A DNA stretch of 64,000 nucleotides from Telopea speciosissima. Its lineage: Eukaryota; Streptophyta; Magnoliopsida; Proteales; Proteaceae. The translations under genes were made by a program, and so were the position numbers. Numbering within the stretch: the stretch's first letter is position 1; each line of letters opens with the position of its first letter. Below, piece after piece: positions 22,487 through 32,999 of this stretch. The notes beneath the pieces were generated by a model. It did no database searches and was not told where the DNA came from. It was given only the letters and a program-made list of their open reading frames with translations. The stretch lies in the NCBI RefSeq assembly GCF_018873765.1, contig NC_057924.1:19959542-20023541 (forward strand), given 5' to 3'.

Positions 22487-22592
22487 AAGTTTTCTCTTTT
22501 TTTTTAGAAGAAATTTTAGTTTTCAGAAGGTTTTGGATTAATTCTGTTTCATAATTTGTCTGAAGTGTTTCTCCATCTCTTGTTAAATTTAG

Positions 22593-22598
22593 AATAAA
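22593..22598 (+). terminator. Poly(A) signal of the left agenet gene
   Basis: AATAAA 107 bases after the stop. The mirror copy has the same signal at 43892-43897. Confidence 0.6.
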
Positions 22599-22659
22599 GG
22601 GAAAAGGATTGAAAAAACATAGGTGTAAATTTTTTTTTTGGTAGAACAATAGCTGCAAC

Positions 22660-23107
22660 TGTTACAATTTAATTCGAATGTTTTTGCTACTAATGAGTCG
22701 GCCAGGTTATCAAGAATCGAAAATTGAATCGGTTGAATTAGAATCGTTACTGTCTGAATCGGACTGGATTAATCGTTTCTGAATCAATCAATTCCTAGTC
22801 ACTTTCTTTGTAATCCATCTTGAATTGGACCGATTCATGGGCCAATTCGCAATTCTTAAGCCGATTATATTTTCACCACAAAACAGTTTACAACCAGTTG
22901 GATTGAACCAGTTCAGGCCAATTCAAAACAAAATTGGCTCTGAACGATTCCATCCCCAATTGTGATTTTTAAAAATTACAGTTCCAAATTACGGATACTG
23001 TGTTTCTGCCGGTGACATGTTACATTAATCAAAATTTTACTTAAAAAAACATTTTTTTTAAAAAGAAAATTTTCCTTCACCACATCATGAAACCCTTATA
23101 GAATTTG
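22660..23107. other. Repeat-like spacer rich in GAATCGG / CCGATTC
   Basis: Many short GAATCGG and CCGATTC words run in both directions between about 22690 and 22960. This looks like a decayed TIR-type repeat. It is shared with 43490-43800, so it predates the duplication. No coding sequence was seen. Confidence 0.5.
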
Positions 23108-24251
23108 TAACCTGACATTTTTGCCCATCATATGTAGATGTGGCATTAAATTAGAAGCCTAATATTGTAATTTTAGAATTTGGTACAACCTCTCCCTCTC
23201 CCTCTCCATCTCCCTCTTCCCCGGTTCCGATAGCACCCACCTCACCACCATCTCTGGCTCCCTCTCCCTCTCCCTTCCTCTCAACCTCTGGATTTACCGA
23301 ACCGAACGCTCTGTATTCTTCTGCGGTGTCAACAAATGCCTCTGGTTCCGGATTTCAACTGTTGTTTTCGGTCCACAATCCACTGCAAAGTGCTACAAAT
23401 AATGCTTAGGGTTTTACTGGTCCTTGTATATCACAATGAATTTCGAAATGATGAGGAAATCAAATCGGAATCCCAGAATTAATTAGAGAAATCCCACTCT
23501 CCACTCTCCCCGTTGGAGCTTGCAATTCCACTCTGCATCTCCTCGATCATGGTGATGGTAGTGGCTGCGGCGGTGGTGCCCGCTTGTTCCACTTTAATGG
23601 TTATGCTAATGCTAATGCCTCATAATGAATTTCCATTGCATCAATCACTTCATCGAAGCTTATCAAAACCACGTTTGCATCCGGTGCTTCCTCATCCGTC
23701 ACCGCCGCAGCTCAGCTGCGATTCAATTGATAAAATTGAAAATTAGAAGAACAAGAGAAAGCACCAAATACAAACGTCTGAATTTAATAACAAAGATTTC
23801 CGGATTCGTACATGAGATTTTGGTGCTTTGAAAGCTCATTCTTCATATTTTGTGAGCATTGGATCACTCTACAACTTCTGATTTTCATAAACAAATATTT
23901 TTGGTTTGTGAGGAGTTTGGGCTAGGTACCTAAAGTCTAGCAATTTCTTTTTCAGGGTTTTAAAGATCTGATTTAGCTGAAATGGTATCGAGATGGAAAC
24001 GGTGGGTTGCTGCCTCTGATAACTGTGAGAAGTGGGCTGGGAGGGGGTGTTGCGGGGAATAGGGGCAAGGCTGAGCGCAGGGAGTGGTAGTGGAGGGGAG
24101 ACCGAGACGGAGAAGAAGGGGGAGATTGGGAGAAGGAGAGGGAGGAGGGGGAAATTACGAAAATTACCCTGCCTTTAAAAGGTGGCAAGTGATATGGGGT
24201 GGACAAATAAGTCCGGTTACAAAACATTGTTGTAGCCGGACTGGTTACAAA
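23108..24251. mobile_element. Left-arm-specific insertion with TTTGTAACC ends, carrying gene-like pieces
   Basis: The right arm runs directly from the 23105 side to the 24256 side. The ends are inverted: TTTGTAACCTGAC at 23108 and GGACTGGTTACAAA ending at 24251; a second inner GTCCGGTTACAAAA lies near 24211. The interior is GC- and CT-rich and holds gene-like stretches on the plus strand: about 23220-23400, reading LWIYRTERSVFFCGVNKCLW, and about 23610-23740. I do not recognise the proteins. A non-autonomous DNA transposon that picked up host exons is the best reading. Terminal repeats are short and no target duplication is clear. Confidence 0.5.
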
Positions 24252-24425
24252 TAGCTTTACCCTTCTTAAAATACCCTTCTATGTCTCTCACCATAGGTTT
24301 TTTTAAAGAGAAAATTTTCCTTCACAACAAGGTGAAAGTTCACCACACCATATAAGGATTCAGAAACCCTTATTCACCACACCATATAAGGAAAATTCAA
24401 TCCTCGTTTAAATATAAAAATAATG

Positions 24426-24610
24426 GGAGAAAGAACTCTACCCAGTCACACCAGACATGCCGCCCTTGCGTGCTGACATAGGGCCACTTGAAATGATCAC
24501 CGCACCTCTAGTCATTTCTAGGGATCCAAGGGGTGCGGCAATCATTTTACGCACCCCTATGTCAGGGCGCAAGGGCGGCATGCGTTGGGTGACCCGGTCG
24601 CGTTCTCTTT
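24426..24610. repeat. Hairpin repeat, GCCGCCCTTGCG family
   Basis: The outer ends are GGAGAAAGAAC and GTTCTC, with strong inner arms GCCGCCCTTGCG / CGCAAGGGCGGC and CTGACATAGGG / CCCTATGTCAG, and a CACCGCACC / GGTGCGGC pair. Sisters are at 48462-48647 and 57348-57534. It is absent from the matching place in the right arm. Confidence 0.8.
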
Positions 24611-24641
24611 GTTGTAATTGGAAGCAGTTTTATGTCCGAGA

Positions 24642-24764
24642 GTGTGGCTTATGCCAACACTCCCATGTGTCTATTTCTCTCCTCCTCAAAATAAGGGGGC
24701 AAAAGTGTCTTTTCATATGGAGAGGAGAGAGATAAACTCATGGGAGTATTGGTGTAGGCCACAC
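24642..24764. repeat. Short hairpin repeat, CCAACACTCCCATG family
   Basis: GTGTGGCTTATGCCAACACTCCCATG-type left arm (24642-24667) answers CATGGGAGTATTGGTGTAGGCCACAC-type right arm (24739-24764). The centre also folds (CTCTCCTCCTC / GAGGAGAGAG). It sits immediately beside the preceding hairpin and is not seen in the right arm. Confidence 0.7.
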
Positions 24765-24829
24765 TGTTGGACAGAGCTCTTTTTCCCAAAACTTTTACTT
24801 AGAAAGTAGAGACCATTACTCTTGTTGGT

Positions 24830-25905
24830 ATGAGTCATACAATCTCCAAATTAAAACTAGCAGCCTTTGAATTTTTGTCCACCTCTAGAAACACTAATTT
24901 CTTTATCACCTCTTGGTGGAAGTTCTTTTGGAAACTCAAAATTCATCCAAAATTTAAGATCTTTTTTTGTTGTGTTCTGAATGCAGGACTACCTATCAAG
25001 GCTTCCCTTTCAAGATGGACTCAGATCGACTCTTCCTGTGCCTTTTGTGGAATCTGTGCCGAATCTTACTACCATCTATTTTTATCTTGTGATTGGGTTA
25101 AGCACATATGGGTGGCACGCCCATTGGGGCTGAGAAACGAACACCTGGTCTTTCCCAATTTGTCTGATCTTTGTCTTTCCTTGGTTTTAAACCGCCTGCT
25201 TGATAAACAATCTCTTAATTGGTTTTTTAGTGTTTTTATTATTACATGTTATTTTATATGGGATACAAGGAACAAGGTCATTTTTAGAGGCGAAAAACCC
25301 AACCCCATGTGGGTTTTAAATCAAATAAGACATTGGTTAAATGATTTACATTTAACCCCCCCCCCCCCCCACATTTCCATCCTATGATGTACCTGCTGCT
25401 ACAGAGGAGATTCTATCCGTCCCACCATGTATTATCTTACCAACTTTGGATTTTCTTGTTTTGATCTGTGCATGATACTGTATTCCTGGATTAACTGTGA
25501 CAGGATGGTCTTACATCTTTTTGATTAAGGGACGGCTTAAGCTTTTGGTTGCATGATTTGTTCATACATCTCTTGCGATGGAACCTGACTTAGTTAGTAT
25601 TCGCATAGGACTGGATCAAACGTCCTCACTGGGGTTGAAGATAAAAGAAATATGGTGCTCAAATCCAATGATAACTGTAGTTCTTCCATCTCCAACCACA
25701 TCCACCTGGCCGTAGGAACTTATTAAGGACTTATTTTATATATCTACCAAGTATCCTGATAGATGTATTACAAACAATGGTAACCGTTTTTGTATAGCCC
25801 TAGCTGTGAACTTAGTGAAATATGGCCAAACCAAAAAAGCCTGTATATCATTTGGTTTCTTAGCAATATAATTCTTTTTTATTATAAAAAAAAAAAAAAA
25901 TACAA
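24830..25905 (+). mobile_element. LINE fragment: zf-RVT region plus 3' tail
   Basis: A long frame (24830-25387) reads like the zinc-binding region at the end of LINE ORF2: SWWKFFWKLKIHPKFKIFFC, then C-A-F-C-G, then H-L-F-L-S-C-D-W-V-KHIW, and later NWFFSVFIITCYFIWDTRNKVIF. It has no reverse-transcriptase core and no RNase H. A C-tract (25358-25371) ends the frame, and an A-tract follows near 25887-25900. The right arm is continuous where this lies, so it is a 5'-truncated insertion made after the duplication. Confidence 0.75.
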
Positions 25906-26064
25906 ATAAAAGAGAAAGAAGCAAAGCTCTTCGACATTTATATCTAGGCCACATGACACGTATTTGAGACTTTAGTAAGCGCGTGTCAAGTACTGTAGAA
26001 GACAAGCACTTCAACGACTCTTCCCAAAAAAAAGCCCAAGCAGGCAAGCATCCACGAATCAGGG

Positions 26065-26290
26065 TTTTAGTACTCCGTATCGGTATCGATATTGATTCCA
26101 CACCGATATGGATCGGTCTGTATCAGTCTGATTTACCTCTGTATTCTTTTAAAAAATTGGATTTGTTTTTACATTTGTACGCTTGTTCTGTACTGATCTA
26201 TCGATATGGATCGATCAGTTATCGATATCAGTAGAGACCGATATCGATACAAATCAGCCGATCTGACTGATCCGATACTAATTCCTCAAA
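26065..26290. repeat. TATCGG-rich MITE-like repeat (left-arm copy)
   Basis: GGTTTTAGTA followed by CGTATCGGTATCGATA at the left, and CCGATACTAATTCC followed by TCAAACC at the right, are inverted versions of one another. The core is made of CGATATCGAT-like words. The mirror copy is at about 42700-42880, and a related element is at 33327-33580. It has no coding capacity. Confidence 0.6.
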
Positions 26291-26299
26291 CCATCCCCA

Positions 26300-28345
26300 C
26301 AATCCAACTGGTTACACTTTGTCTTTGCACCAAGGTTTAAAACCCTGGAATCGGATCCAGATGAGTCCCTCACGAGTTCTTGATGGGTTAATCAGATGTA
26401 ACGAGTCTCTTTCCTTTCTTGGTCTTTTTCTGCCGTGAATCTTGAGTCTTTGTCGTCAGTCTTCTTTCTTTGGGTTAAGTCTAAGTCTTTTCTTTTCTAA
26501 TATGGGATACAAAGGGCAGTCAAGAGTCAGACTTTGTCTATCGAGAGGGAACCTAGTAATCAAGGTGCATATTATCATATAGAAATAAGCAAGACGTAAA
26601 TACAATTCCAATATGGGTCAGCTTGAATCAAGCCTATTTGGGAATGATTTGGAATCGGGCTTGAATCAGTTTGGAAAGAAAAAAAACACGAAAAAATGGA
26701 GAATTTTCAAACTATTACCCTGTCCCTCCTGCTACAACACCCCTCCTCTTGCCATCACCGCTCTGCCCTCTACAACCCCATCGGTGCCCCTTGTTGGACC
26801 GATAAGCAACCTAAGAGGAGTGAATTGGGTATGATACCACCCAAAACAAAAGATAAATGCAATGTTGTAAAGCAATACAGTACACAATTGAGAGAAGAAG
26901 GAAAGAGAAAATGATTACACAATAAGATTTCGAATGGTTCTACATCTTATCTACATCCACTAATAAATGATACCCACACATTCCACTATGACCAACTTTC
27001 AAATGACATTGATCATGTCTTCTCACAATTGTTTTCCGGGTTCAAAATTAATCCATGTTTTTTTTTCAAAGTCACACTTAAGCCCAAGTGTTTATTCGGG
27101 TTCACAATCAAATCCAAGTAGTTTTTTAGACTACTATTCACAACTCTTACAACATCGAAGATTCCCCAATCTCTTACTATAACTCTTTCTTTGAAGAGGT
27201 TACAACATGTTAAAAAAACAGATTTGAGAATTGTGCTTAAGTGAATCGATATGATTCCCTAAGCCCTTTATTTATATCAATAATTAAAACAGAATTACAT
27301 GGACATATATACCATTACATAGCCGACATTATATGAACCACAGAAAAAGAAAGAAAAAACATAAGAGGGAAAGGTCCAGAATACCCCTACGGTATTCTGG
27401 CCCATATTCTAACACAACACAATGCATAAAAGCTAGATATATAAATTAAGAATAAAATAAAAAACCTCAAAAGGTAGAATATACAAGTTTAAAGCTCAAT
27501 ACTATGATTCTCAAAAACCTTTTAAACCAAAACTAAAAATGTGCAAGAGTCTTAGTTGAAACTCCCTTAAACCTTTCTTAAATAGAGAGAAGATGTGACC
27601 AATAGTCTCAAACGGATCTATTTTTTACAATGTCAATCAATCGCCTTGATGGCCGATCAACCCCTTAGAAATAGCGGTTATAAAATGGCAGTTTTATAAT
27701 CGTTGGGGTTTAAAGGTTGATCTCCAATCAATCAGTACATAGACCAGGGACAACTAGGGTTTGTGAACAATTAATTCGACCGCCCCTCGGTCCACCTAAA
27801 CACATGGTTAGTAAGAAGGCTATAAATTTCTCTCTCAAGCTCTGATTGACTTGATTGTTAAACAATATGAAAGATAACTCAGAGAGATACAATTTTTATA
27901 TTTTGAGCATCTACCAATTACGAATGCACGACCTCATAAATTTTCCTTGAAGTTTCTAGTTTTGCAGAAGCAATGTTATAGAAAGCACTGGCCAAGGATA
28001 ACACTGACCGGTTTCAAGCCCGTCGATCAGTACACCTACCGGTTAGATTTTTTTTGGCTGAACTTCCCGACTCGTTGGCATTTAACATCCCATAGGTTTT
28101 TGGTGAACATTCCTAGACAAATGTACCAATATAAGTCCAAAATGTTCCCCTATCATCATAGACAAAGTCACCCAATTAAGCTTAAACCATTAAGTCATGT
28201 TTGGGTACCTCTGTGAGGCTAAATCCTATAGGTCTAAGAGATATGAGAATCACTTTACAACAAAAGAAAATAAAATGCATTACGTGTCTGTATGAATCCA
28301 ACATACATTTTTTTTTTATGTATTTATCCATAGTTACGGTAAAGC
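26300..28345. other. No gene seen; shared arm sequence with one solo LTR
   Basis: AT-rich spacer repeated in the right arm (41270-42470 covers 26900-28345). 26545-26900 is present here only. No believable coding frame was found. The only clear later insertion is the solo LTR at 27208-27414. Confidence 0.5.
27208..27414. mobile_element. Solo LTR, 207 bp, with 5-bp target duplication
   Basis: It starts TGTTAAAAAAACAG, ends CATATTCTAACA and is flanked by the direct repeat CAACA (27203-27207 and 27415-27419). The right arm has the empty site (GATGCAACACAATGC on the matching strand, near 42150). The short length suggests a TRIM or a small copia-type LTR. A solo LTR is what remains after recombination between the two ends of a full element. 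It inserted after the inverted duplication. Confidence 0.85.
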
Positions 28346-28379
28346 ACATTTAAAAGATGTTGTTTGATTAAATGAAAAA

Positions 28380-28616
28380 ATGATAAAACCCCAAACCACC
28401 GAAATCGCGATTTCATTCACCCATCCCATTCGCCCTTCTTCTTCTTCTCTGGAGGTAATTTTAAACCCTAATCACGATTCTACATTTCCATCTTCCCTTG
28501 TGTTGCGCAAGCAAAGTTTCAGCAGAGAGTGTTTCTTCTCCGACACTTCGTTGACATTCGAATCCAGATTTTGTTCTTCGTTTCATCCTGCAGCTTTTGC
28601 AGCAGCAAGGGATTGA
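28380..28616 (+). pseudogene. Captured N-terminal gene piece (unrecognised)
   Basis: A 78-codon frame rich in Ser, Phe and Arg and poor in acidic residues (for example SLVLRKQSFSRECFF and FCSSFHPAAFAAARD), resembling an organelle-targeting N-terminus. A CT-rich, non-coding tail follows. The family is not recognised. It lies inside the left-arm-specific insertion and has no visible remaining exons. Confidence 0.3.
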
Positions 28617-29010
28617 TTCAACCCCTTCTCCTCTGTCCAACAGTACCTTGGATCTCTCTCTCTCTCTCTCTCTCCATTACCTTGTAGTTTTATTGGACCG
28701 CGGCACTTACACCAACTTTGCCCTCTTCTATTCAATTCAAACCTATTCTCTAGCTTCTTCTCCTTCGCTGCCGTCGTTGCTTTCATCGAAGGAGCACCAC
28801 CACTGCCACCGCCGGAGAAGATGAGATTGGAGCGGGAGAGAAGAGAATGATCAACTATACAGAATTTGGTATACACATTTATGCTCGCCAACTCTTTATG
28901 AGGAACAAGAACAACATAGAAAAAACTTATAAATTTGAGATAGAGAGAGGGAATTAATGGGAATATGAAACTTGAAACCTTTAGATCTCCTGAGTTTTCT
29001 TATATCTCTT

Positions 29011-29760
29011 CTAAGAGCCAAGGGCTTTGGCAATGGAATCCAAGATCCGTCGTTGTGATTTGATAATCATCTCCATCTTCATATTCTCTACCCGAACAAA
29101 CCCTTTCCCAAATGTTCTAACCACCGAAGCAAATTTTGAAATCGGGTCAACTCCCTCTTCCTCCTCCACCACCTCATCCATCTCGAACGACTTTCTCTTG
29201 CGAAACACCGGATTTCTCAAAACCCTACAAATCCCAGGAGACCCTGCTACTCCACCACCACCACCACCACCATCATTCCACTGCGGAGGATACAGTGAGG
29301 CCATTGGTGGTCGGCGAAGTATGTGATTGATGCTTCGAGATTTATTAATTTCATCATCATCGTCGTAGTCTTCATCGTCATCGACTCTAATACTATGCAG
29401 ATCGATGGTGGAGATGAGAATGACAGCAATGGGGAATGGCCCAAGTTCCATCCGATCCATGAGGTTGAAGTAAGGCCAAAGGGCGAGAGACGAGCGTTTC
29501 TTGTCTGAGCGGTAGTGCTGCGAAGCTTCTCCATCTTGTGGCGGCATTGAGTAGCAGTCTTTGAGAGCTCATCGTAGCTGCACCGACCAACGACGGAGAT
29601 GGTGACTTCTTCCCATTGACTGGCCTGAGCTGACCTCGTTTCCGAGAGTACCATTTTTCCTGGTCGGCTTGGATGAGGTGTACGGTCTCCATGTGAGGCC
29701 ATGGCGGAGGAGAGATTTTCTTCGGTTAATAAGTGGAAAGTAGTGAGGGTTGGGGCCCTG
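29011..29760 (-). pseudogene. Trihelix transcription-factor pseudogene (ASIL-like)
   Basis: On the minus strand the trihelix DNA-binding region is recognisable: EKWYSRKRGQL, then SQWEEVTISVVGRCSYDE, SKTATQCRHKMEKLR and WPYFNLMDRMELGPF. An Asp/Gly-rich linker follows, then a C-terminal helix (SKFASVVRTFGKGFVRVENMKMEM ending ILDSIAKAL). This is the build of intronless ASIL/GT-type trihelix factors. It is spread over three frames: one slip lies just before the SQWEEV block and a single-base loss lies directly after EKLR (near 29527), and the C-terminal helix is shorter than usual. The copy is therefore dead. It sits in a DNA insertion found only in this arm. Confidence 0.8.
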
Positions 29761-30519
29761 GGGCTCATGTGTAGAGGGTTCATTCTCCGTCCTATCGCCT
29801 ACCACCGCAACTCCCATGGTCATTGCACCTTCCTGTTGCGGCCTCTCTGTCGCAGGTAAGTTCAGTAGCTCGGGAGGGGAAGGGAAGGGAAGGGGGTGTG
29901 AAGTTTGGGCTTCCCTAAGGGTAAAATGGTAAGCTCACACATCCCATTAGGGGTATATTTATCATTTAAGGGCATCAATGGCCAACACATCAGCAACTAA
30001 CAGAAATACTCTAACGGATGGGGGCTGAATGTAACAACTACCCCAAACTCAAGGGGTGCGGTATAATTTAGAAACACGTACAGGGGGTTACTCTGTATTT
30101 AGTACAAACTTCAGAGGGTGGCAATGTAATTTCCCCCCTTTTTTTTTTTTTTAACCGTAGCCGAACTTACCAACTGTGCATGGGACACGTACATAACAGA
30201 CACCATAGGTCAAAAGATTCTTCCTTGACCAGGATGTGGGGAAACTATATCATAAATTGAAAAAGTTTTTTTTTGGGTACATAATCACACAATCCAAACG
30301 CCACCCAAAAGATTAACCAACTTTTGGACCCACAAAATGGCGGATATACACAACACACACCACACTCTCACACTCGATGTGAGACTAAACTTTCGCACCC
30401 AGCCCAATGTTTTTTTGGCTAATCACACAAATTAACCACATCCAAAATTGAATATTGGGCTATTCTCTAAGAATGAGTTTTTAGTTGTTTTTCAAAATTT
30501 CATTTAGCCAACAACTGCT

Positions 30520-30675
30520 TAGCCAGTTAGTTATGGTGCTGCTTGTTGAGGGAGTGACCGCTGGCTTGTCTCGTGTTCAAGACCTTCCCCTAGTTGCCTT
30601 ATGGGCCTTCCCTCCCCCCTCTATCTGATTGGCCCATGGGCCCTTGATTAGGATAGACAAAAAGAAAATTAAAAC
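30520..30675 (+). repeat. tRNA-derived SINE (left-arm copy)
   Basis: TTAGCCAGTTAGTTATGGTG fits an A box and GTGTTCAAGACC a B box about 45 bases on. A pyrimidine-rich body ending GGCCCATGGGCCCTTGATTAGG follows, then an A-rich tail. The mirror copy is at 40075-40215, so it predates the duplication. The family is uncertain. Confidence 0.55.
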
Positions 30676-30797
30676 TCATAGTGAAAAGGGGAAAAAGAAC
30701 TTCTGTTAGAGGCTTAGAGCTCTTCTTTATTACAAAGATAACAAACTCCTTCAATTTAATACATTCTTTTTTTTCCCCATAACAGAGAAAAGACGAA

Positions 30798-30803
30798 TTT
30801 ATT
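30798..30803 (-). terminator. Poly(A) signal of the left EP1-like gene
   Basis: AATAAA on the minus strand, 68 bases after the stop, in the same context (TAGTTGAATAAATT) as the right copy at 39944-39949. Confidence 0.65.
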
Positions 30804-30870
30804 CAACTAAAGTAGGAAGGGGTACAAGAAACCAATACAAAAGAAAACTAAAAGGGAAAGAAACCGAAGC

Positions 30871-32220
30871 TTATTTAGAGAACTTAATGAAAGCAACATG
30901 AGTGGTGTTGGAGACTTTTTCGAGAGTGCCAAGCTCAGGAGCCAGCAAACACTTAGAGGATTCTTCCCTGTAAAAGAAACCCAAACATCCACAATCTTTA
31001 CTACACTTATCCCTACACTCAACCACCTTCATAGGCCCATCTCCCTCTGTATACCCATTCATAAAGTGCTCCACACCCACAACTTTATAATAATCCACCT
31101 TGGCCCCACCCTTACCCTTGTTACAAGAAGGCAACACAGGTGTTGCACAGCTCTTGCTCCACCCCACCATGCCCTTTTGAGTAGGACAAGCCACACATTG
31201 ATCATCTTCACAAACTCCCAATGACCCACATCTTGTAGGTAACTGGCATTCACTCTCCCTCCCTCTCTCCCTCCCTTTCCTTTCAAAGAGACTAAAGGTG
31301 GTCTCCCATGCACCCCAATCAACTTTGTCATAGTAAGTGTAGATATTTAAATTACCATCATATCCCAATCTTAGCATAGAAAGAGTCCCGTTATACTTTG
31401 GCCGGGCTAAGAAAGAACTCCCGGACGACACATTATTGATCTCCAACTCCAACATCAAATCAAAAGCATTGTTTTCTTTCGTATCAGGTTCACTATTGAA
31501 GCGCAAACGTGTCAACGTTGCACCCTTTTCATATGTAAACTTAGGGTGAGGATAATAAAGTAAGGGCTTAACAGAATTCTTACTCTTCATGTACATGGCC
31601 CACCGTATCTTCTCCAATTCAAACCTGAAAGTTCCTTCTGAGCCATCAACGGCAGAGAGACGACTAATAAGCTTGTTGGGTCCCCCTGGACGAAGTGATT
31701 GGCCCACTAAGAGTGTATCAGTTGGGTGATCAAAGCTTTCCCAAACAAACCTTCCCTTCTGATCGTATAATACCAAGTTGCCGTTGGAGAAGAGTCTTAG
31801 CCCAACGACACCCTTGTTGGCGGTGCCGGTTTGCCACGCGACACTACCGTCGACGTCGGCCAGGACGAGATTGCCGTCGGTGCCGAAGGTTAGAGTGGCG
31901 TTTTCGTGAACTGGGTTTCCACGGTTGGCATCCCAAACCCAACGCATGATTGACTCGGAATGACGGTTGCCCATTCGAAGGCCAAGAGTGAAGGCATTGG
32001 GAGTGGTATTGTAGAAACAGAGAGCGAAGGGAAATGTTTGGAGATCTGTGACACGGTAATCTGCGCCGTATTCTACAATGTATTGGCCAATTTCGCCTTG
32101 GTTTATGAATTTGAAGGTCTTGGAAGCAGGGACAGTGGCTTGAGCTGTGAACAATGAGATGATTAAGAAAAAGACGGCGAGGAGCCCTAGTGCAAGACGA
32201 GAAGAAGAAGAAGAAGACAT
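30871..32220 (-). CDS. EP1-like secreted bulb-lectin glycoprotein (left copy)
   Basis: 449-residue intact frame without introns. The N-terminus is a signal peptide (LALGLLAVFFLIISLFTAQA, cut near residue 28). A bulb-type (D-mannose-binding-like) lectin domain lies at about 75-190 (WVWDANRGNPV, GNLVLADVDGSVAWQTGT, NGNLVLYDQKGRFVWESFDHPTDTL), then a Cys-rich EGF/S-locus-like patch (C-x5-CGSLGVCEDDQCVACP) and a C-terminal PAN/apple-type domain with paired Cys (VECRDKCSKDCGCLGFFY). There are about five N-glycosylation sites (NTT, NAT, NVS, NGT, NTT). The family is named after carrot EP1, an abundant glycoprotein of the epidermal wall and cuticle; there is no kinase domain, so it is not a receptor. 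It has four extra residues (RERG) versus the right copy, arising in a CTCCCTCC microsatellite near 31260. TATA-like box, leader and poly(A) signal are all present. Confidence 0.92.
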   Translation of the reverse strand: MSSSSSSRLALGLLAVFFLIISLFTAQATVPASKTFKFINQGEIGQYIVEYGADYRVTDLQTFPFALCFYNTTPNAFTLGLRMGNRHSESIMRWVWDANRGNPVHENATLTFGTDGNLVLADVDGSVAWQTGTANKGVVGLRLFSNGNLVLYDQKGRFVWESFDHPTDTLLVGQSLRPGGPNKLISRLSAVDGSEGTFRFELEKIRWAMYMKSKNSVKPLLYYPHPKFTYEKGATLTRLRFNSEPDTKENNAFDLMLELEINNVSSGSSFLARPKYNGTLSMLRLGYDGNLNIYTYYDKVDWGAWETTFSLFERKGRERGRESECQLPTRCGSLGVCEDDQCVACPTQKGMVGWSKSCATPVLPSCNKGKGGAKVDYYKVVGVEHFMNGYTEGDGPMKVVECRDKCSKDCGCLGFFYREESSKCLLAPELGTLEKVSNTTHVAFIKFSK

Positions 32221-32257
32221 TTTGGTGGTTCTTGAAAAATGGAAGAGGAAGGTTAGT

Positions 32258-32268
32258 ATTTATAAAGG
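32258..32268 (-). promoter_or_regulatory. TATA box of the left EP1-like gene
   Basis: CCTTTATAAAT on the minus strand, about 40 bases before the ATG at 32220. The identical word stands before the right copy (38478-38488), so the core promoter was duplicated with the gene. Confidence 0.75.
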
Positions 32269-32999
32269 ATAAGCAGATAAGGTAAAGGGGTTCTCAATCC
32301 TGAAAAACTAGTGTGTCGGTGTGTATCGATCGGTTTGGTATGAGAAATTGGAAAGGCAAGAAGTAGTCGTAGTCATCCATCAGTGACAAGTTGTGGTTGT
32401 TTGGCTGTGGCCTCGAGTATGTGGGGACAAACCGGTGCAATGCTGAGTCTATCGACGGCATATTTGACTTTGACCAGTCTTCCATTCCACTGCACCTGGC
32501 CTGGCGAGCTTGTGCGGTTCCCTTTACAACAAAAAAGCTTGTGCGGTTCCGCTGCACACGATCACACACATGACACATGTCCATTTTATGTCTAAAATTT
32601 ATCTGTTTTATATCTCTTTATGCCTTAAATATAACGAACGGGTTCCACCAAAAAAACAAAAAAACATAAAAGATAATGAATGGGTTCTTATCCAAAAAAA
32701 GATAATGAATGGGTCCTTGTAAAAAATAATAATAATAATAATAAATAAGACATCACATTTGTGCACAGCTGTACGTACATAACGTACGCGCAACCGAACC
32801 GGACTGATAAGAGTAAAGGCATGGGACTTAATAGCGAAGTAGTCAATTAAACACATGATGGATTGCTGTTGGACTTTGCATTGATGGATGATAGCTAAAT
32901 ATATCCCCAATAGTGATATTCTTTTTTTTTTTTTTTGTGGTAGAAAATAGTGACATTCTAGGGCTCTAATAGGGTTGGGTTGAGCTAGATTGTTTACAA

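Larger units (their letters stand above)
28350..30140. mobile_element. Left-arm-specific insertion carrying pieces of two host genes; MULE-like right end
   Basis: The right arm lacks this whole stretch. Its right end, read on the minus strand from 30138, is GGGGAAATTAC followed by ACCCTCTGAAG and ACCCCCTGTACG, the same terminus style as the Pack-MULE at 48.7-50.1 kb. A matching left end is not visible, so that end may be lost or decayed. Inside lie a broken trihelix transcription-factor copy (minus strand) and, facing it, a leader-plus-N-terminus-like piece of another gene (28380-28616). A multi-gene capture in a Mutator-like element is the best reading. Confidence 0.5.

Noticed and set aside
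29136-29330. Pro/His-rich frame opposite to the trihelix pseudogene
   Set aside because: Antisense shadow of its Gly-rich linker.
30898-32157. Frames on the strand opposite to the EP1-like genes
   Set aside because: They are shadows of the conserved coding sequence and mirror each other in both arms for that reason.
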